DNA of 14,959 nt from an uncultured Bacilli bacterium (GTDB taxonomy: Bacteria > Bacillota_I > Bacilli_A > RF39 > UBA660): the NCBI GenBank assembly GCA_947630865.1, contig CANRJE010000025.1:1-14959 (forward strand), read 5' to 3'. Of the stretch, positions 1-6,913 are shown in pieces; position 1 is the stretch's first letter; the number at the start of each line of letters is the position of its first letter. The notes under the pieces are model-generated. The model worked only from the letters and a program-made list of their open reading frames with translations. It did no database searches and was not told where the DNA came from. A program made the translations under genes and the position numbers.

Positions 1-8
1 ACAAGAAA

Positions 9-30
9 AATGAAAAATAAATTTTTCATT
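9..30. repeat. Perfect 10-bp inverted repeat upstream of the transposase
   Basis: The arms AATGAAAAAT (9-18) and ATTTTTCATT (21-30) are perfect complements separated by AA. The repeat lies 42 bases before the transposase start. No T-run follows it on the plus strand, so it is not a good terminator for a gene entering from the left. It could be a subterminal structure of the insertion sequence or the mark of an upstream transcript end; the sequence does not decide. Low-complexity AT DNA makes chance palindromes more likely. Confidence 0.4.
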
Positions 31-71
31 ACTAATAAAGATTATAGAAAGTTTCAAAACTATATGATAAA

Positions 72-1370
72 ATGTTAAGTATGAAAAAAGAAAATGAAAT
101 AAAAACTCATATAATAGAAACACCTTGTATAACAAAAGAACAATTAATTGAATATTATAATTCGCATAGTTTTAAAGGACAATTGTTTGATGCACATGGT
201 AATTTCAACCGTAATTACAATAATTATAAGAAAACTGGTACTATTGCTAAAATTTTTGAAGATCATTGGGATAACTATTATCTTTTAAACCAAGAAAAAG
301 TTGATAAATATAGACCTAATGCCAATCATGAAATCAATAAGGTAATCGATTGCTATAATCAAAATCTCGGTGGTTCAGTTTATACTTGTCCTAAATGTAA
401 TGAATTTGTTTTTATTAGTCATACTTGTAAATCTCGCCTATGTTCTTCCTGTGGTTATAAATATAAATTAGAAAGAGTTGAAAATATTTTACAAAAAGTA
501 GATAAATGCAATCATAGACAACTAGTTTTTACTATTCCTGATGAACTATGGCCTTATTTCTTTTATCCTTATGAAGACATGATTAATATTTTATATGAGG
601 CTGTTAATCTTACTATTAACTCTATCTTAAATGATACTTTTAAAAAAGGTAAATCAAAGAAAAAGAAAAAATATTCCAAAAGAATAATTTTTACTCCTGG
701 TTTTGTTGCTTTTCTTCATACTTTTGGGAGAGATTTAAAATGGAATCCTCATATTCATGTTTTACTTGCTGAATTTATCCTTGGCAGCAACAATTCCTAT
801 AAAAAATTAAACTATTTAAATTACGATGCTCTTTCTATGCGTTTTCAATATTTTATCTTAAATTTATTACATGAAAAATTAGGCAATAAATTTCCTAATT
901 ATTTAAAAAGTAAATTTTTTAATAAATATAAAAATGGGTTCTATGTTTATGCTGAACCTAAAAAATTTAAAAATATTAAGAATGGTATTGAATATGTTGC
1001 TAGATATTGTGGTAGAGTTCCTATTAGTGAAAATAGAATTATTAACTATGATGGTGAAAATATTACTTTCTGTTATAATGATCACAAAGATGAATCTTAT
1101 CACGAAATTACTATTTCTGCCTTTAAATTTATTGAAATTATTTTAAGACATTTAATTCCCTCTAATTTCAAAACTATCAGATATTTCGGTTTTTATTCTC
1201 ATAATCACCCTTTTCATGATAAAATAGTTAAGTTGATTAGTGATGAAAAGAAAAAACTAAGAAAAGAATTTTTATCTCATAAATTATCTGTTCTAATCAG
1301 TTTTAATAGAGATCCTTATTCTTGTCCCTTTTGCGGTACTTTACTTAATTTTGCTTTTGTCATCACTTAA
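72..1370 (+). CDS. IS91-like HUH (Y2) transposase
   Basis: A rolling-circle type transposase that nicks and joins single DNA strands through tyrosines. At residues 106-127 there is a zinc-binding block (C106, C109, C119, C124, C127), as in the N-terminal domain of IS91/ISCR transposases. The metal-binding HUH motif is NPHIHV with H227 and H229. The Y2 signature is YVARY, with Y308 and Y312 four residues apart, as in IS91. A last CxxC (C418, C421) sits near the C-terminus. At 432 residues it is a normal length for the family and shows no frameshift, so it could be active. A second ATG at 81 is an equally good start; neither has a clear SD. The stop codon overlaps the ATG at 1370, and a zinc-ribbon gene follows directly. 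The element's exact ends cannot be fixed from one copy, and its left end may lie outside the window. Confidence 0.9.
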   Translation: MLSMKKENEIKTHIIETPCITKEQLIEYYNSHSFKGQLFDAHGNFNRNYNNYKKTGTIAKIFEDHWDNYYLLNQEKVDKYRPNANHEINKVIDCYNQNLGGSVYTCPKCNEFVFISHTCKSRLCSSCGYKYKLERVENILQKVDKCNHRQLVFTIPDELWPYFFYPYEDMINILYEAVNLTINSILNDTFKKGKSKKKKKYSKRIIFTPGFVAFLHTFGRDLKWNPHIHVLLAEFILGSNNSYKKLNYLNYDALSMRFQYFILNLLHEKLGNKFPNYLKSKFFNKYKNGFYVYAEPKKFKNIKNGIEYVARYCGRVPISENRIINYDGENITFCYNDHKDESYHEITISAFKFIEIILRHLIPSNFKTIRYFGFYSHNHPFHDKIVKLISDEKKKLRKEFLSHKLSVLISFNRDPYSCPFCGTLLNFAFVIT

Positions 1371-1384
1371 TGGAGGTGTTTTTT

Positions 1385-1648
1385 ATGGATATCGAAAAAT
1401 TTGACTTTGATAGTTTTCCTATGAAATTAAGTGGAAAAACAGTTATTTACATCTGTCCAAAATGTAAGCACAGATTTGAAGCTCCTATTGAAGCTGTTTT
1501 AGAATTTGAGCAAGAAGATGAGTGGAATGGTCTTCCTATTTCTACTCCACCCTATGCTACTTGTTCTAAATGTCATAATTCCAAATGTGTTCCTATAGAC
1601 TATAAATCAAAAAGAGGGTATCATCATATTTATAAGGAAGAAAATTAA
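1385..1648 (+). CDS. Small zinc-ribbon protein of unknown function, following the transposase
   Basis: An 87-residue protein with two CxxC knuckles, CPKC near residues 22-25 and CSKC near residues 60-63, separated by an acidic stretch; this is the layout of a zinc ribbon. The start at 1385 is chosen over an ATG at 1370 (which overlaps the transposase stop) because GGAGG at 1372-1376 lies eight bases before 1385. With only 14 bases after the transposase stop and the terminator coming after this gene, both are probably on one mRNA. Some IS91-family elements carry an accessory ORF beside the transposase, so this may be part of the element, but it could also be a host gene next to the insertion. 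I do not recognise the family. Zinc binding is inferred from the cysteine pairs. Confidence 0.7.
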   Translation: MDIEKFDFDSFPMKLSGKTVIYICPKCKHRFEAPIEAVLEFEQEDEWNGLPISTPPYATCSKCHNSKCVPIDYKSKRGYHHIYKEEN

Positions 1649-1673
1649 TTAATTTTTTATATGTATGAATATT

Positions 1674-1693
1674 TCAAGATTTTTTAGTCTTGA
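1674..1693 (+). repeat. Short hairpin just before the terminator
   Basis: TCAAGA (1674-1679) pairs with TCTTGA (1688-1693) around an eight-base loop. It is followed eight bases later by a stronger hairpin with a T-run. It may stabilise the mRNA end or be part of the right end of the insertion sequence. Confidence 0.4.
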
Positions 1694-1700
1694 TTTTTGT

Positions 1701-1731
1701 GTTGGTTTTAATACCAACTTTTTTTATTTTT
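1701..1731 (+). terminator. Rho-independent terminator after the transposase/zinc-ribbon pair
   Basis: GTTGGT (1701-1706) pairs with ACCAAC (1713-1718), followed directly by seven T, an A and five more T. It ends plus-strand transcription of the transposase and zinc-ribbon genes before it can run into secG, which comes from the opposite side. Confidence 0.8.
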
Positions 1732-1753
1732 CTATTGCACTTTCTTATTATAT

Positions 1754-1782
1754 AAAGAAAAAGCTTTCAAATCGAAAGCTTT
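1754..1782 (-). terminator. Rho-independent terminator of secG
   Basis: The arms AAAGCTTTC (1760-1768) and GAAAGCTTT (1774-1782) form a perfect 9-bp stem with a five-base loop. On the minus strand the stem is followed by TTTTTCTTT. It lies nine bases after the secG stop codon. Confidence 0.85.
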
Positions 1783-1791
1783 AATTATTTT

Positions 1792-2007
1792 CTATAAAAA
1801 TTCCATTACTAAACTTATTACAAAGAAAGAAACTCCTAAAAGAAAAGTAATTCGACTAATCAAAAGTTCAGAACCTCTTTCCTTTCTTTTATTGAAAAGG
1901 TCCATTGAACCACCACTTATAATTTGACTAGCTGGTTCAGCTTTTCCACTTTGTAATAAAACAATTATTATTAATAAAATTGATATAACTAATAAAACTA
2001 TTTGCAT
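1792..2007 (-). CDS. secG: Protein translocase subunit SecG
   Basis: The small membrane subunit of the SecYEG channel; it assists SecA-driven protein export. The 71-residue length is normal. There are two hydrophobic helices (about residues 2-19 and 50-70), with the SecG-typical LLQSGK after helix 1 and a conserved glycine-rich loop (SGGSMDLF) between them. GAGGT about five bases upstream of the ATG is the SD. The gene has its own terminator and lies 57 bases after the VanZ-like gene. In many Firmicutes secG is followed by rnr and smpB; here the next thing downstream is a convergent insertion sequence. Confidence 0.9.
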   Translation of the reverse strand: MQIVLLVISILLIIIVLLQSGKAEPASQIISGGSMDLFNKRKERGSELLISRITFLLGVSFFVISLVMEFL

Positions 2008-2064
2008 ATTAACCTCACTTCCAATAAAATAACATAAATTACTTAAAAATGCAAGTAAAATAAC

Positions 2065-2550
2065 TTAGTTTACCCTATTTTCTCTCTTTCTTTTAAATCT
2101 TATTATCAAAAAAAGAAGAATTGATGCAATAACTACTCCTGACATATCAATTAAAACATCTGTTACTTGACCACTTCTTTCATTAATAAATAGTTGATGA
2201 ATTTCATCACTTATTGCATATAGTAAACAAAATATATAAGAAAAACTTATTATTCTCTTAACTTTATATTGTTTAAAAACATTATAAATAAAGAAAAATA
2301 ACACAAAATAAACAAACATATGAGCAAGTTTTCTAATAATAAAAGTTGCTAACTCATATTTTGTTAAATCAATATTTATAAAAAGATTTAAAATAGCATT
2401 TACTATTCCTACTACAAAACTGCTACTTTTAGTAGATGATATTCCATCTTGATTAGAAAAGAAAAAAATTACTAAACACCAAATAATCAAGAAAATAATA
2501 CTAAAAATCTTTTTAAGTTTTTCCCTTTTATCTTCCTTTTCCTTTTTCAT
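2065..2550 (-). CDS. VanZ-like family membrane protein
   Basis: A 161-residue protein with about four membrane helices after a lysine-rich cytoplasmic N-terminus. The VanZ-family marks are clear: FSNQDG after helix 1 (residues 31-36), RKLAHM opening helix 2 (73-78), and SDEIHQLF followed by ERSGQVTDVLID (114-135). VanZ of the vancomycin cluster gives low-level teicoplanin resistance; most chromosomal members, like this one, have no known function and are thought to act at the envelope. The ATG at 2550 is chosen because GAGAG lies upstream; a GTG at 2571 would add seven residues. The start lies inside the preceding gene (23-base overlap), so the two are probably co-translated. Resistance should not be inferred from this hit alone. 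Confidence 0.88.
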   Translation of the reverse strand: MKKEKEDKREKLKKIFSIIFLIIWCLVIFFFSNQDGISSTKSSSFVVGIVNAILNLFINIDLTKYELATFIIRKLAHMFVYFVLFFFIYNVFKQYKVKRIISFSYIFCLLYAISDEIHQLFINERSGQVTDVLIDMSGVVIASILLFLIIRFKRKRENRVN

Positions 2551-3001
2551 ATTCGTTCTCTCTCTTAACACTCACTTCGTTTAAATAATAAGCACGCATT
2601 GTTACTTCTTGCTCTAATATTTGTATTTTCTTTTCCAAAAGTCTCTGTTGTTCCTTTGTCATATATTCCATATATTTATTAATCATTTCTCTTTTAAAAC
2701 GTTCAACTTCATTTAAAGCCATCATTAAAGAACCAGCTGGATCTTCATCATCAGGATTTTCATAGATAGAGGCTAAGATATCAATTAACTTTTTCATTCG
2801 AGTATTAATTTTTTTATTGACTAACTTCTCAACAAAACTTGGATTAATAATAATCATTTTATTGACATTAATTGCATCTTTTAACTTTATATTTTTATTT
2901 TTTGAAGTCATATTAAAACCTGTGAAACTATTATATTCAAAATACGTAATTTCGCGTTTATCTTTTTCTTTAACAATTAAATAATGAACGTTATTTGCCA
3001 T
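2528..3001 (-). CDS. Unrecognised coiled-coil protein in the trmD operon
   Basis: A 157-residue soluble protein that I do not recognise. The N-terminal half (residues 1-65) looks like a small alpha/beta domain, with hydrophobic strands VHYLIVKE, ITYFEYN and KMIIINPSFV. The second half (about 70-150) is long helices rich in E, K and M, consistent with a coiled coil, and it ends in a basic tail (EKGKGR). There is no signal peptide or membrane helix. The ATG at 3001 is preferred over the one at 3004 because GGAGG is six bases before it and only three before the other. It overlaps the end of trmD by 11 bases and the start of the VanZ-like gene by 23, so it is an operon member. Location next to trmD and rimM might hint at translation, but nothing in the protein shows this. 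Confidence 0.75.
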   Translation of the reverse strand: MANNVHYLIVKEKDKREITYFEYNSFTGFNMTSKNKNIKLKDAINVNKMIIINPSFVEKLVNKKINTRMKKLIDILASIYENPDDEDPAGSLMMALNEVERFKREMINKYMEYMTKEQQRLLEKKIQILEQEVTMRAYYLNEVSVKRENEYEKGKGR

Positions 3002-3668
3002 CATTATCCTCCAAAAGATCAGGTCTTAATTCTTTTGTCTTTTTAAGTTGTTCATTTAATCTATATGCTTTTATTTTCTCATGATTACCTTCGATTAAAA
3101 CACTTGGTACTTCCATTCCTCTATATACTCGAGGCTTCGTATAAGTTGGATAATCAAGTAAATTTGTTGTAAATGATTCACTTTCTAAACTTTCTTTATC
3201 AATAACACCTGGTAATAATCTAATAATAGCATCACTTATAACCATACTAGGTAACTCACCACCAGTTAAAACAAAGTCACCAATGCTTATAAACATATCA
3301 CATATTGATTTAATTCTTTCATCAAATCCTTCATAATGTCCACATAAGAAAATTAAATGTTTTTTTTCTTTTAATTCATAAGCCATTTTTTGATTAAAAA
3401 CTTTACCTTCTGGTGTTAACATAATAACTATACTATCATCAGTTTTAATAGCATCAATACAATCAAAGATTGGCTGACAACAAAGAACCATTCCTGCTCC
3501 TCCTCCAAAAGGAGTATCATCAACCTTAAGATGAGAATCAAGCGAATAATCTCTAAAATTATAAATATTTACTTCAACAATTCCCTTATTAATAGCCCTT
3601 TTAATAATCGATTCATTTAAAAAACCATCAAACATATTAGGAAAAAGAGTTAAAATATCTATTTTCAT
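2991..3668 (-). CDS. trmD: tRNA (guanine-37-N1)-methyltransferase TrmD
   Basis: Uses S-adenosylmethionine to make m1G37 next to the anticodon, which prevents +1 frameshifting. It is a trefoil-knot (SPOUT) enzyme. The family motifs are in order: DDTPFGGGAGM (50-60), LCGHYEGFDERI (108-119), LTGGELP (134-140) and, later, LLDYPTYTKPRVYRGMEVPS (170-189). The 225-residue length is slightly short but normal for low-GC Firmicutes. The ATG overlaps the rimM stop as ATGA, and a near-perfect SD (AGGAGGTGA) lies inside the end of rimM, so translation is coupled. RimM-TrmD is the usual pairing; rplS, which often follows, is absent here. Confidence 0.97.
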   Translation of the reverse strand: MKIDILTLFPNMFDGFLNESIIKRAINKGIVEVNIYNFRDYSLDSHLKVDDTPFGGGAGMVLCCQPIFDCIDAIKTDDSIVIMLTPEGKVFNQKMAYELKEKKHLIFLCGHYEGFDERIKSICDMFISIGDFVLTGGELPSMVISDAIIRLLPGVIDKESLESESFTTNLLDYPTYTKPRVYRGMEVPSVLIEGNHEKIKAYRLNEQLKKTKELRPDLLEDNDGK

Positions 3669-4135
3669 ATTAAACCACTCACCTCCTCTATTTCTATTTT
3701 TTTACTTTTAAAATCAATATTTTTTATAAGTTCATAAGGTATATAATGATTATCAACAATCAAAAGTTTTTTCGTTTTTGTAACATAACTAATCTCTTGA
3801 ACTTTACCAATTAATCTATCTTTCATATATAAATCTAAATTTATTAAATCAGTATCTAAATATTCTTTATCATCTAAATTTAGTTTTTCTTTATCAAAAT
3901 AAACAAAATTCCCTTTTAAAGGTAAAATTTCATTAATATCATTAATTCCTTTAAGAGTTATCATATCATAATCTTGATGAATTCGATATCCTGTAATTTC
4001 AAATTCTTTTTCACCTATAAAAAGTAAATTACCAACTTTAAATACTCTATCTTTGTACTTAAAATTAGATTTTATTTTAATCTCTCCTTTAATACCATGA
4101 GTTTTAACATATTTTCCAACCAATACTTTTTCCAT
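3665..4135 (-). CDS. rimM: 16S rRNA processing/ribosome maturation factor RimM
   Basis: A 156-residue factor that binds ribosomal protein S19 and helps to mature the head of the 30S subunit. The N-terminal domain begins VGKYVKTHGIKGEIKIKS, typical of RimM. The C-terminal PRC-barrel part carries LIGKVQEI and the end motif IPYELIKNID with a final GLI. The SD AGGTGAG overlaps the TGA stop of the upstream methyltransferase, and the gene ends with TGA overlapping the trmD start. The usual upstream neighbour rpsP is replaced by a TrmH-family gene. Confidence 0.94.
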   Translation of the reverse strand: MEKVLVGKYVKTHGIKGEIKIKSNFKYKDRVFKVGNLLFIGEKEFEITGYRIHQDYDMITLKGINDINEILPLKGNFVYFDKEKLNLDDKEYLDTDLINLDLYMKDRLIGKVQEISYVTKTKKLLIVDNHYIPYELIKNIDFKSKKIEIEEVSGLI

Positions 4136-4138
4136 ATC

Positions 4139-4864
4139 TCACCTATTAAGTTCATATAAAAGAATACTAGTAGCTACTCCAACATTTAAACTTTCACATT
4201 CTTTATTCATTTTTATATATAAATTTTTATCACACATATTTAATAATTCTTTTTTTACTCCTTGACCTTCATTACCCATTAAAAGAGCAAATTTATTTGT
4301 CTTTATATCTTTAACATCTATTCCATCTTTAACATTTGTTCCTAAAACTAAATAACCTTTTTCTTTTAATTCTTTAATTACAAGACTTAAATCTCTTCTT
4401 ACAATATTAACTTTAAAAATCATTCCTTGGGTACTTCTAATTACTTTTTCATTATATAAATCAACAGAATTAGTATTTAGTACAATATCCAAAGTATTAA
4501 AAGCTAAACTACTTCTAATAATTGTACCTAAATTACCAGGATCTTGAATATCATCAAGAAGTAAAACTCTATCACCTTTAATCTCTTTTTCTTTAGGAAT
4601 CTTTAAAACTGCTATAACATTAGGTAAAGTTTCTAAATTAGATAACATTTTCATAATTTCTTTAGTCACATAAAGAAATTCTCTATCATAAGTCAAATTA
4701 GTATTTTCTAAAACTAAAATATCTTCAATTAAATCTGTATTTAATGCTTCATTTACTAAATGTTCTCCTTCAATTAAAAACAAACCTAACTCATCTCGCA
4801 TTTTTTTATTTTTGAGTTTCAAATAGGTTTTTATTTTTTTATTGCTTTTACTTGTAATTAGCAT
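4139..4864 (-). CDS. TrmH/SpoU-family RNA 2'-O-methyltransferase (probable rRNA target)
   Basis: A 241-residue SPOUT methyltransferase. The N-terminal substrate-binding domain has the GEHLVNEAL segment (33-41). The three SpoU motifs are complete: DDIQDPGNLGTIIRS (104-118) with N111 and R117, LLMGNEGQGV (194-203) with E199, and ESLNVGVATSILLYE (224-238). This is the layout of RlmB, TsnR and Bacillus YsgA, which methylate a ribose in 23S rRNA or tRNA; the exact site cannot be read from sequence. The ATG has SD AGGTGG ten bases upstream. It is the first gene of the rimM-trmD operon and is followed by rimM after three bases. Its stop is TGA, evidence for the standard code. Confidence 0.92.
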   Translation of the reverse strand: MLITSKSNKKIKTYLKLKNKKMRDELGLFLIEGEHLVNEALNTDLIEDILVLENTNLTYDREFLYVTKEIMKMLSNLETLPNVIAVLKIPKEKEIKGDRVLLLDDIQDPGNLGTIIRSSLAFNTLDIVLNTNSVDLYNEKVIRSTQGMIFKVNIVRRDLSLVIKELKEKGYLVLGTNVKDGIDVKDIKTNKFALLMGNEGQGVKKELLNMCDKNLYIKMNKECESLNVGVATSILLYELNR

Positions 4865-4882
4865 AATACCACATCCACCTAT

Positions 4883-4912
4883 ATAATATCACATTAAAAA
4901 TATCATATTCAA
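4883..4912 (-). promoter_or_regulatory. Probable promoter of the trmH-rimM-trmD operon
   Basis: On the minus strand TTGAAT (4907-4912) and TATTAT (4883-4888) are 18 bases apart. It is divergent from the promoter at 4931-4959. AT-rich DNA gives many chance matches, so confidence is moderate. Confidence 0.5.
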
Positions 4913-4930
4913 GAAAGTTTAAAAAAAATA

Positions 4931-4959
4931 TTGAAAATAAGTTTAATAAAGGTTATAAT
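4931..4959 (+). promoter_or_regulatory. Strong sigma-A type promoter for the gene at 4985
   Basis: TTGAAA (4931-4936) and a consensus TATAAT (4954-4959) are separated by exactly 17 bases. A GGGGG SD (4973-4977) and an ATG follow within 26 bases. It lies back to back with the operon promoter on the other strand. Confidence 0.75.
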
Positions 4960-4984
4960 AACTAACTGATTTGGGGGAATTATT

Positions 4985-5746
4985 ATGTTAGAAAAAACAA
5001 AAAATGAATATCTAGGAGATATAAAGAAACAACTTATTGATTTAAACAATAAAAAAGCAGAGTTAATTACATCAAGAAAATTTTATACTGATAGTTTTTT
5101 AACATCAACACAAGATGAAAAAGAAAAATATAAAAACCTATTAGCAAATGTTGATAATGAAAGAGAACAAGTTAAGAAAGAAGCAGCCTATTTAAGAAAA
5201 GCCAAAGATGAATTAGAAAATGCTACTATATTCGATAGAAATAGTATTTTTCAAGTTATAGCTTATATTGTAAGTGTTATAGAAGGACAAGAATATCAAG
5301 TTCATAATCAAGAACTTCCTTTTTATGATACTAACGAAAATCAAACTCTTTATTATAATTTTTCTTATTTAGCACCAAATAGAGATAAAAAAGAATGTCA
5401 AACTGAATTAGATGTTAAATATCCTTCTTCTATAATTGTTAAAGATTTTGATGTTGATTATCTATTTAAAGGTGAAAACTATATAGGAATTGCTCTTTTT
5501 AAAAGTAATGATTCTAAAGATATTGTCTTTGGTAAAAAACTTATAAATCATGATAAAAAAGCGTCTTTTGTTTATGTAAATGATCAAAGATTTAACTATA
5601 TAAATGATTTTATTTCAGAAATAATAAATTATAGAGCCTATATGAATTGTGAATTTGGATATCCTCTTAATAAAAATTTAGGATATGAAGAATTATATAA
5701 TCTTGCTAATGATTTTCTTGATAAGTATCAAAGAAAAACTAAATAA
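4985..5746 (+). CDS. Unrecognised protein with an N-terminal coiled coil
   Basis: A 253-residue cytoplasmic protein that I do not recognise. Residues about 5-80 are highly charged and heptad-like (rich in K, E, L), which suggests a coiled coil. Residues 85-253 look like a mixed alpha/beta domain with many aromatic residues, including segments such as SIIVKDFDVDYLFKG and FVYVNDQRFNYINDFISEIINYR. There are no signal peptide, membrane helices or catalytic motifs that I can name. The start is firm: GGGGG is seven bases before the ATG. It has its own strong promoter and terminator, so it is a single-gene unit and probably well expressed. It sits between the divergent rRNA/tRNA modification operon and ftsW, which gives no clear hint about its role. 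Confidence 0.8.
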   Translation: MLEKTKNEYLGDIKKQLIDLNNKKAELITSRKFYTDSFLTSTQDEKEKYKNLLANVDNEREQVKKEAAYLRKAKDELENATIFDRNSIFQVIAYIVSVIEGQEYQVHNQELPFYDTNENQTLYYNFSYLAPNRDKKECQTELDVKYPSSIIVKDFDVDYLFKGENYIGIALFKSNDSKDIVFGKKLINHDKKASFVYVNDQRFNYINDFISEIINYRAYMNCEFGYPLNKNLGYEELYNLANDFLDKYQRKTK

Positions 5747-5748
5747 TG

Positions 5749-5772
5749 AACACCTTAATTGGTGTTTTTTTT
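5749..5772 (+). terminator. Rho-independent terminator after the gene at 4985
   Basis: AACACC (5749-5754) pairs with GGTGTT (5761-5766) around TTAATT, and the T-run continues to 5772. It begins two bases after the stop codon. Confidence 0.85.
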
Positions 5773-5804
5773 ATAGATTTAACATAAACTTAATTGGTGA
5801 TAAC

Positions 5805-6887
5805 ATGAAAAAATATTCTAAATTTTTATTAATAAGTGTCATCTTTCTCATGATATTATCACTTTTCATGATCTATTCAGCAAGTTTTGTTTGGGCAGAA
5901 TATAAATTTGATAACAAATTTCACTATGTTCTAACTCAAGGAATGTTTGTTTTAATCGGTCTTTTAGTTCTTTTTATAATATCTAAAATTGATTACAATA
6001 TCTATTTCAAAAAAGCTAATTTAATTCTTTTTACTTGTCTTATTTTATTGGTATTAGTTTTAATACCAGGACTTGGTGTTGTTAGAAATGGTAGTCGTAG
6101 TTGGTTTGGAATTGCATCTTTTGGTATTCAACCTAGTGAATTTACTAAGCTTGGTTTAATTATATTTACTAGTAAATATTTAGTTAATAGTAATAAGTTT
6201 TTAAAAGATTATAAAAAAGGAGTTATTCCAATTTTAATTGTTTTATTTTTAGTTTTTGGTCTTATCATGTTAGAACCTGATTTTGGAACTGGTATGATTA
6301 TTATTTTAACAATAATTGCTTTATTATTTATAGCTGGAGTTAATATGAAGTTTTTTATTGGACTTTTTGCATTAGGAGTAATAGGCATTGTTGGTTTAAT
6401 TTTAATAGCACCTTATCGAATGGATAGAATTACTTCTTTTATTAATCCTTGGTCTGACCCTTTAGGAACTGGTTTTCAAATTATTCAAAGTTTATATGCA
6501 ATAGGTCCTGGAGGATTATTTGGAGTAGGATATCTAAATAGTAGACAAAAAAGTTTTTATTTACCTGAACCTCAAACTGATTTTATATTTTCAATTATCG
6601 CCGAGGAATTTGGTATTGTAGGAGCATTACTTGTCTTAGGTTTATTTGCTATTATTTTAATATATGGTTTGAAAATTGCTTTAAAACAGGAAGATTTATT
6701 TGCTAAATATCTAGCTTTTGGTTTAATTTTTCAATTGATTGTTCAAGTAATTATGAATCTTTCAGTTGTAATTGGTCTAATTCCTGTAACTGGAGTTACT
6801 CTACCATTTCTATCTTATGGTGGCTCTAGTTTGCTAACAAGTTTAGTAGGAATTGGTATAATTTTAAATATTGATAAAAATAATTAA
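5805..6887 (+). CDS. ftsW: Peptidoglycan glycosyltransferase FtsW (SEDS family)
   Basis: A ten-helix membrane enzyme that polymerises glycan from lipid II at the division septum, working with a class B penicillin-binding protein. SEDS motifs: MIYSAS in helix 1, GVVRNGSRSW and GIQPSEFTK, LEPDFGTGM, YLPEPQTDFIFSIIAEEFG, and PVTGVTLPFLSYGGSSL near the end. The NGSRSW and PEPQTDFIF forms favour FtsW over RodA, but the two are hard to separate. The frame stays open back to 5685, through the terminator; the ATG at 5805 is chosen because MKKYSKFLLISV begins a normal helix 1, giving 360 residues, and GGTGAT lies upstream. There is no strong promoter in the 32 bases between terminator and start, so some expression may come from read-through. 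Confidence 0.92.
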   Translation: MKKYSKFLLISVIFLMILSLFMIYSASFVWAEYKFDNKFHYVLTQGMFVLIGLLVLFIISKIDYNIYFKKANLILFTCLILLVLVLIPGLGVVRNGSRSWFGIASFGIQPSEFTKLGLIIFTSKYLVNSNKFLKDYKKGVIPILIVLFLVFGLIMLEPDFGTGMIIILTIIALLFIAGVNMKFFIGLFALGVIGIVGLILIAPYRMDRITSFINPWSDPLGTGFQIIQSLYAIGPGGLFGVGYLNSRQKSFYLPEPQTDFIFSIIAEEFGIVGALLVLGLFAIILIYGLKIALKQEDLFAKYLAFGLIFQLIVQVIMNLSVVIGLIPVTGVTLPFLSYGGSSLLTSLVGIGIILNIDKNN

Positions 6888-6913
6888 AACAAAAATTAAT
6901 TTACTTTTAAGCT

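Noticed and set aside
903..1146. Open frames on both strands inside the transposase gene
   Set aside because: They lie in other frames of a clear transposase CDS, have low-complexity translations and lack SD sequences.
2065..2550. Glycopeptide resistance gene (VanZ)
   Set aside because: Only family-level similarity to VanZ; no vanA-type cluster is present and chromosomal VanZ-like proteins are mostly unrelated to resistance.
4139..4864. Use of the mycoplasma genetic code (UGA as tryptophan)
   Set aside because: UGA ends this gene and rimM exactly where homologues end, and tryptophans are encoded by UGG.
5685..5804. N-terminal extension of ftsW by 40 codons
   Set aside because: It would run through the upstream gene end and the terminator hairpin, and the natural first helix of FtsW begins at the ATG at 5805.
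6050..6067. GGTATTA/TAATACC hairpin resembling part of the terminator near 1701
   Set aside because: It lies in the coding region of ftsW, encodes conserved hydrophobic residues and has no T-run; a chance palindrome in AT-rich DNA.
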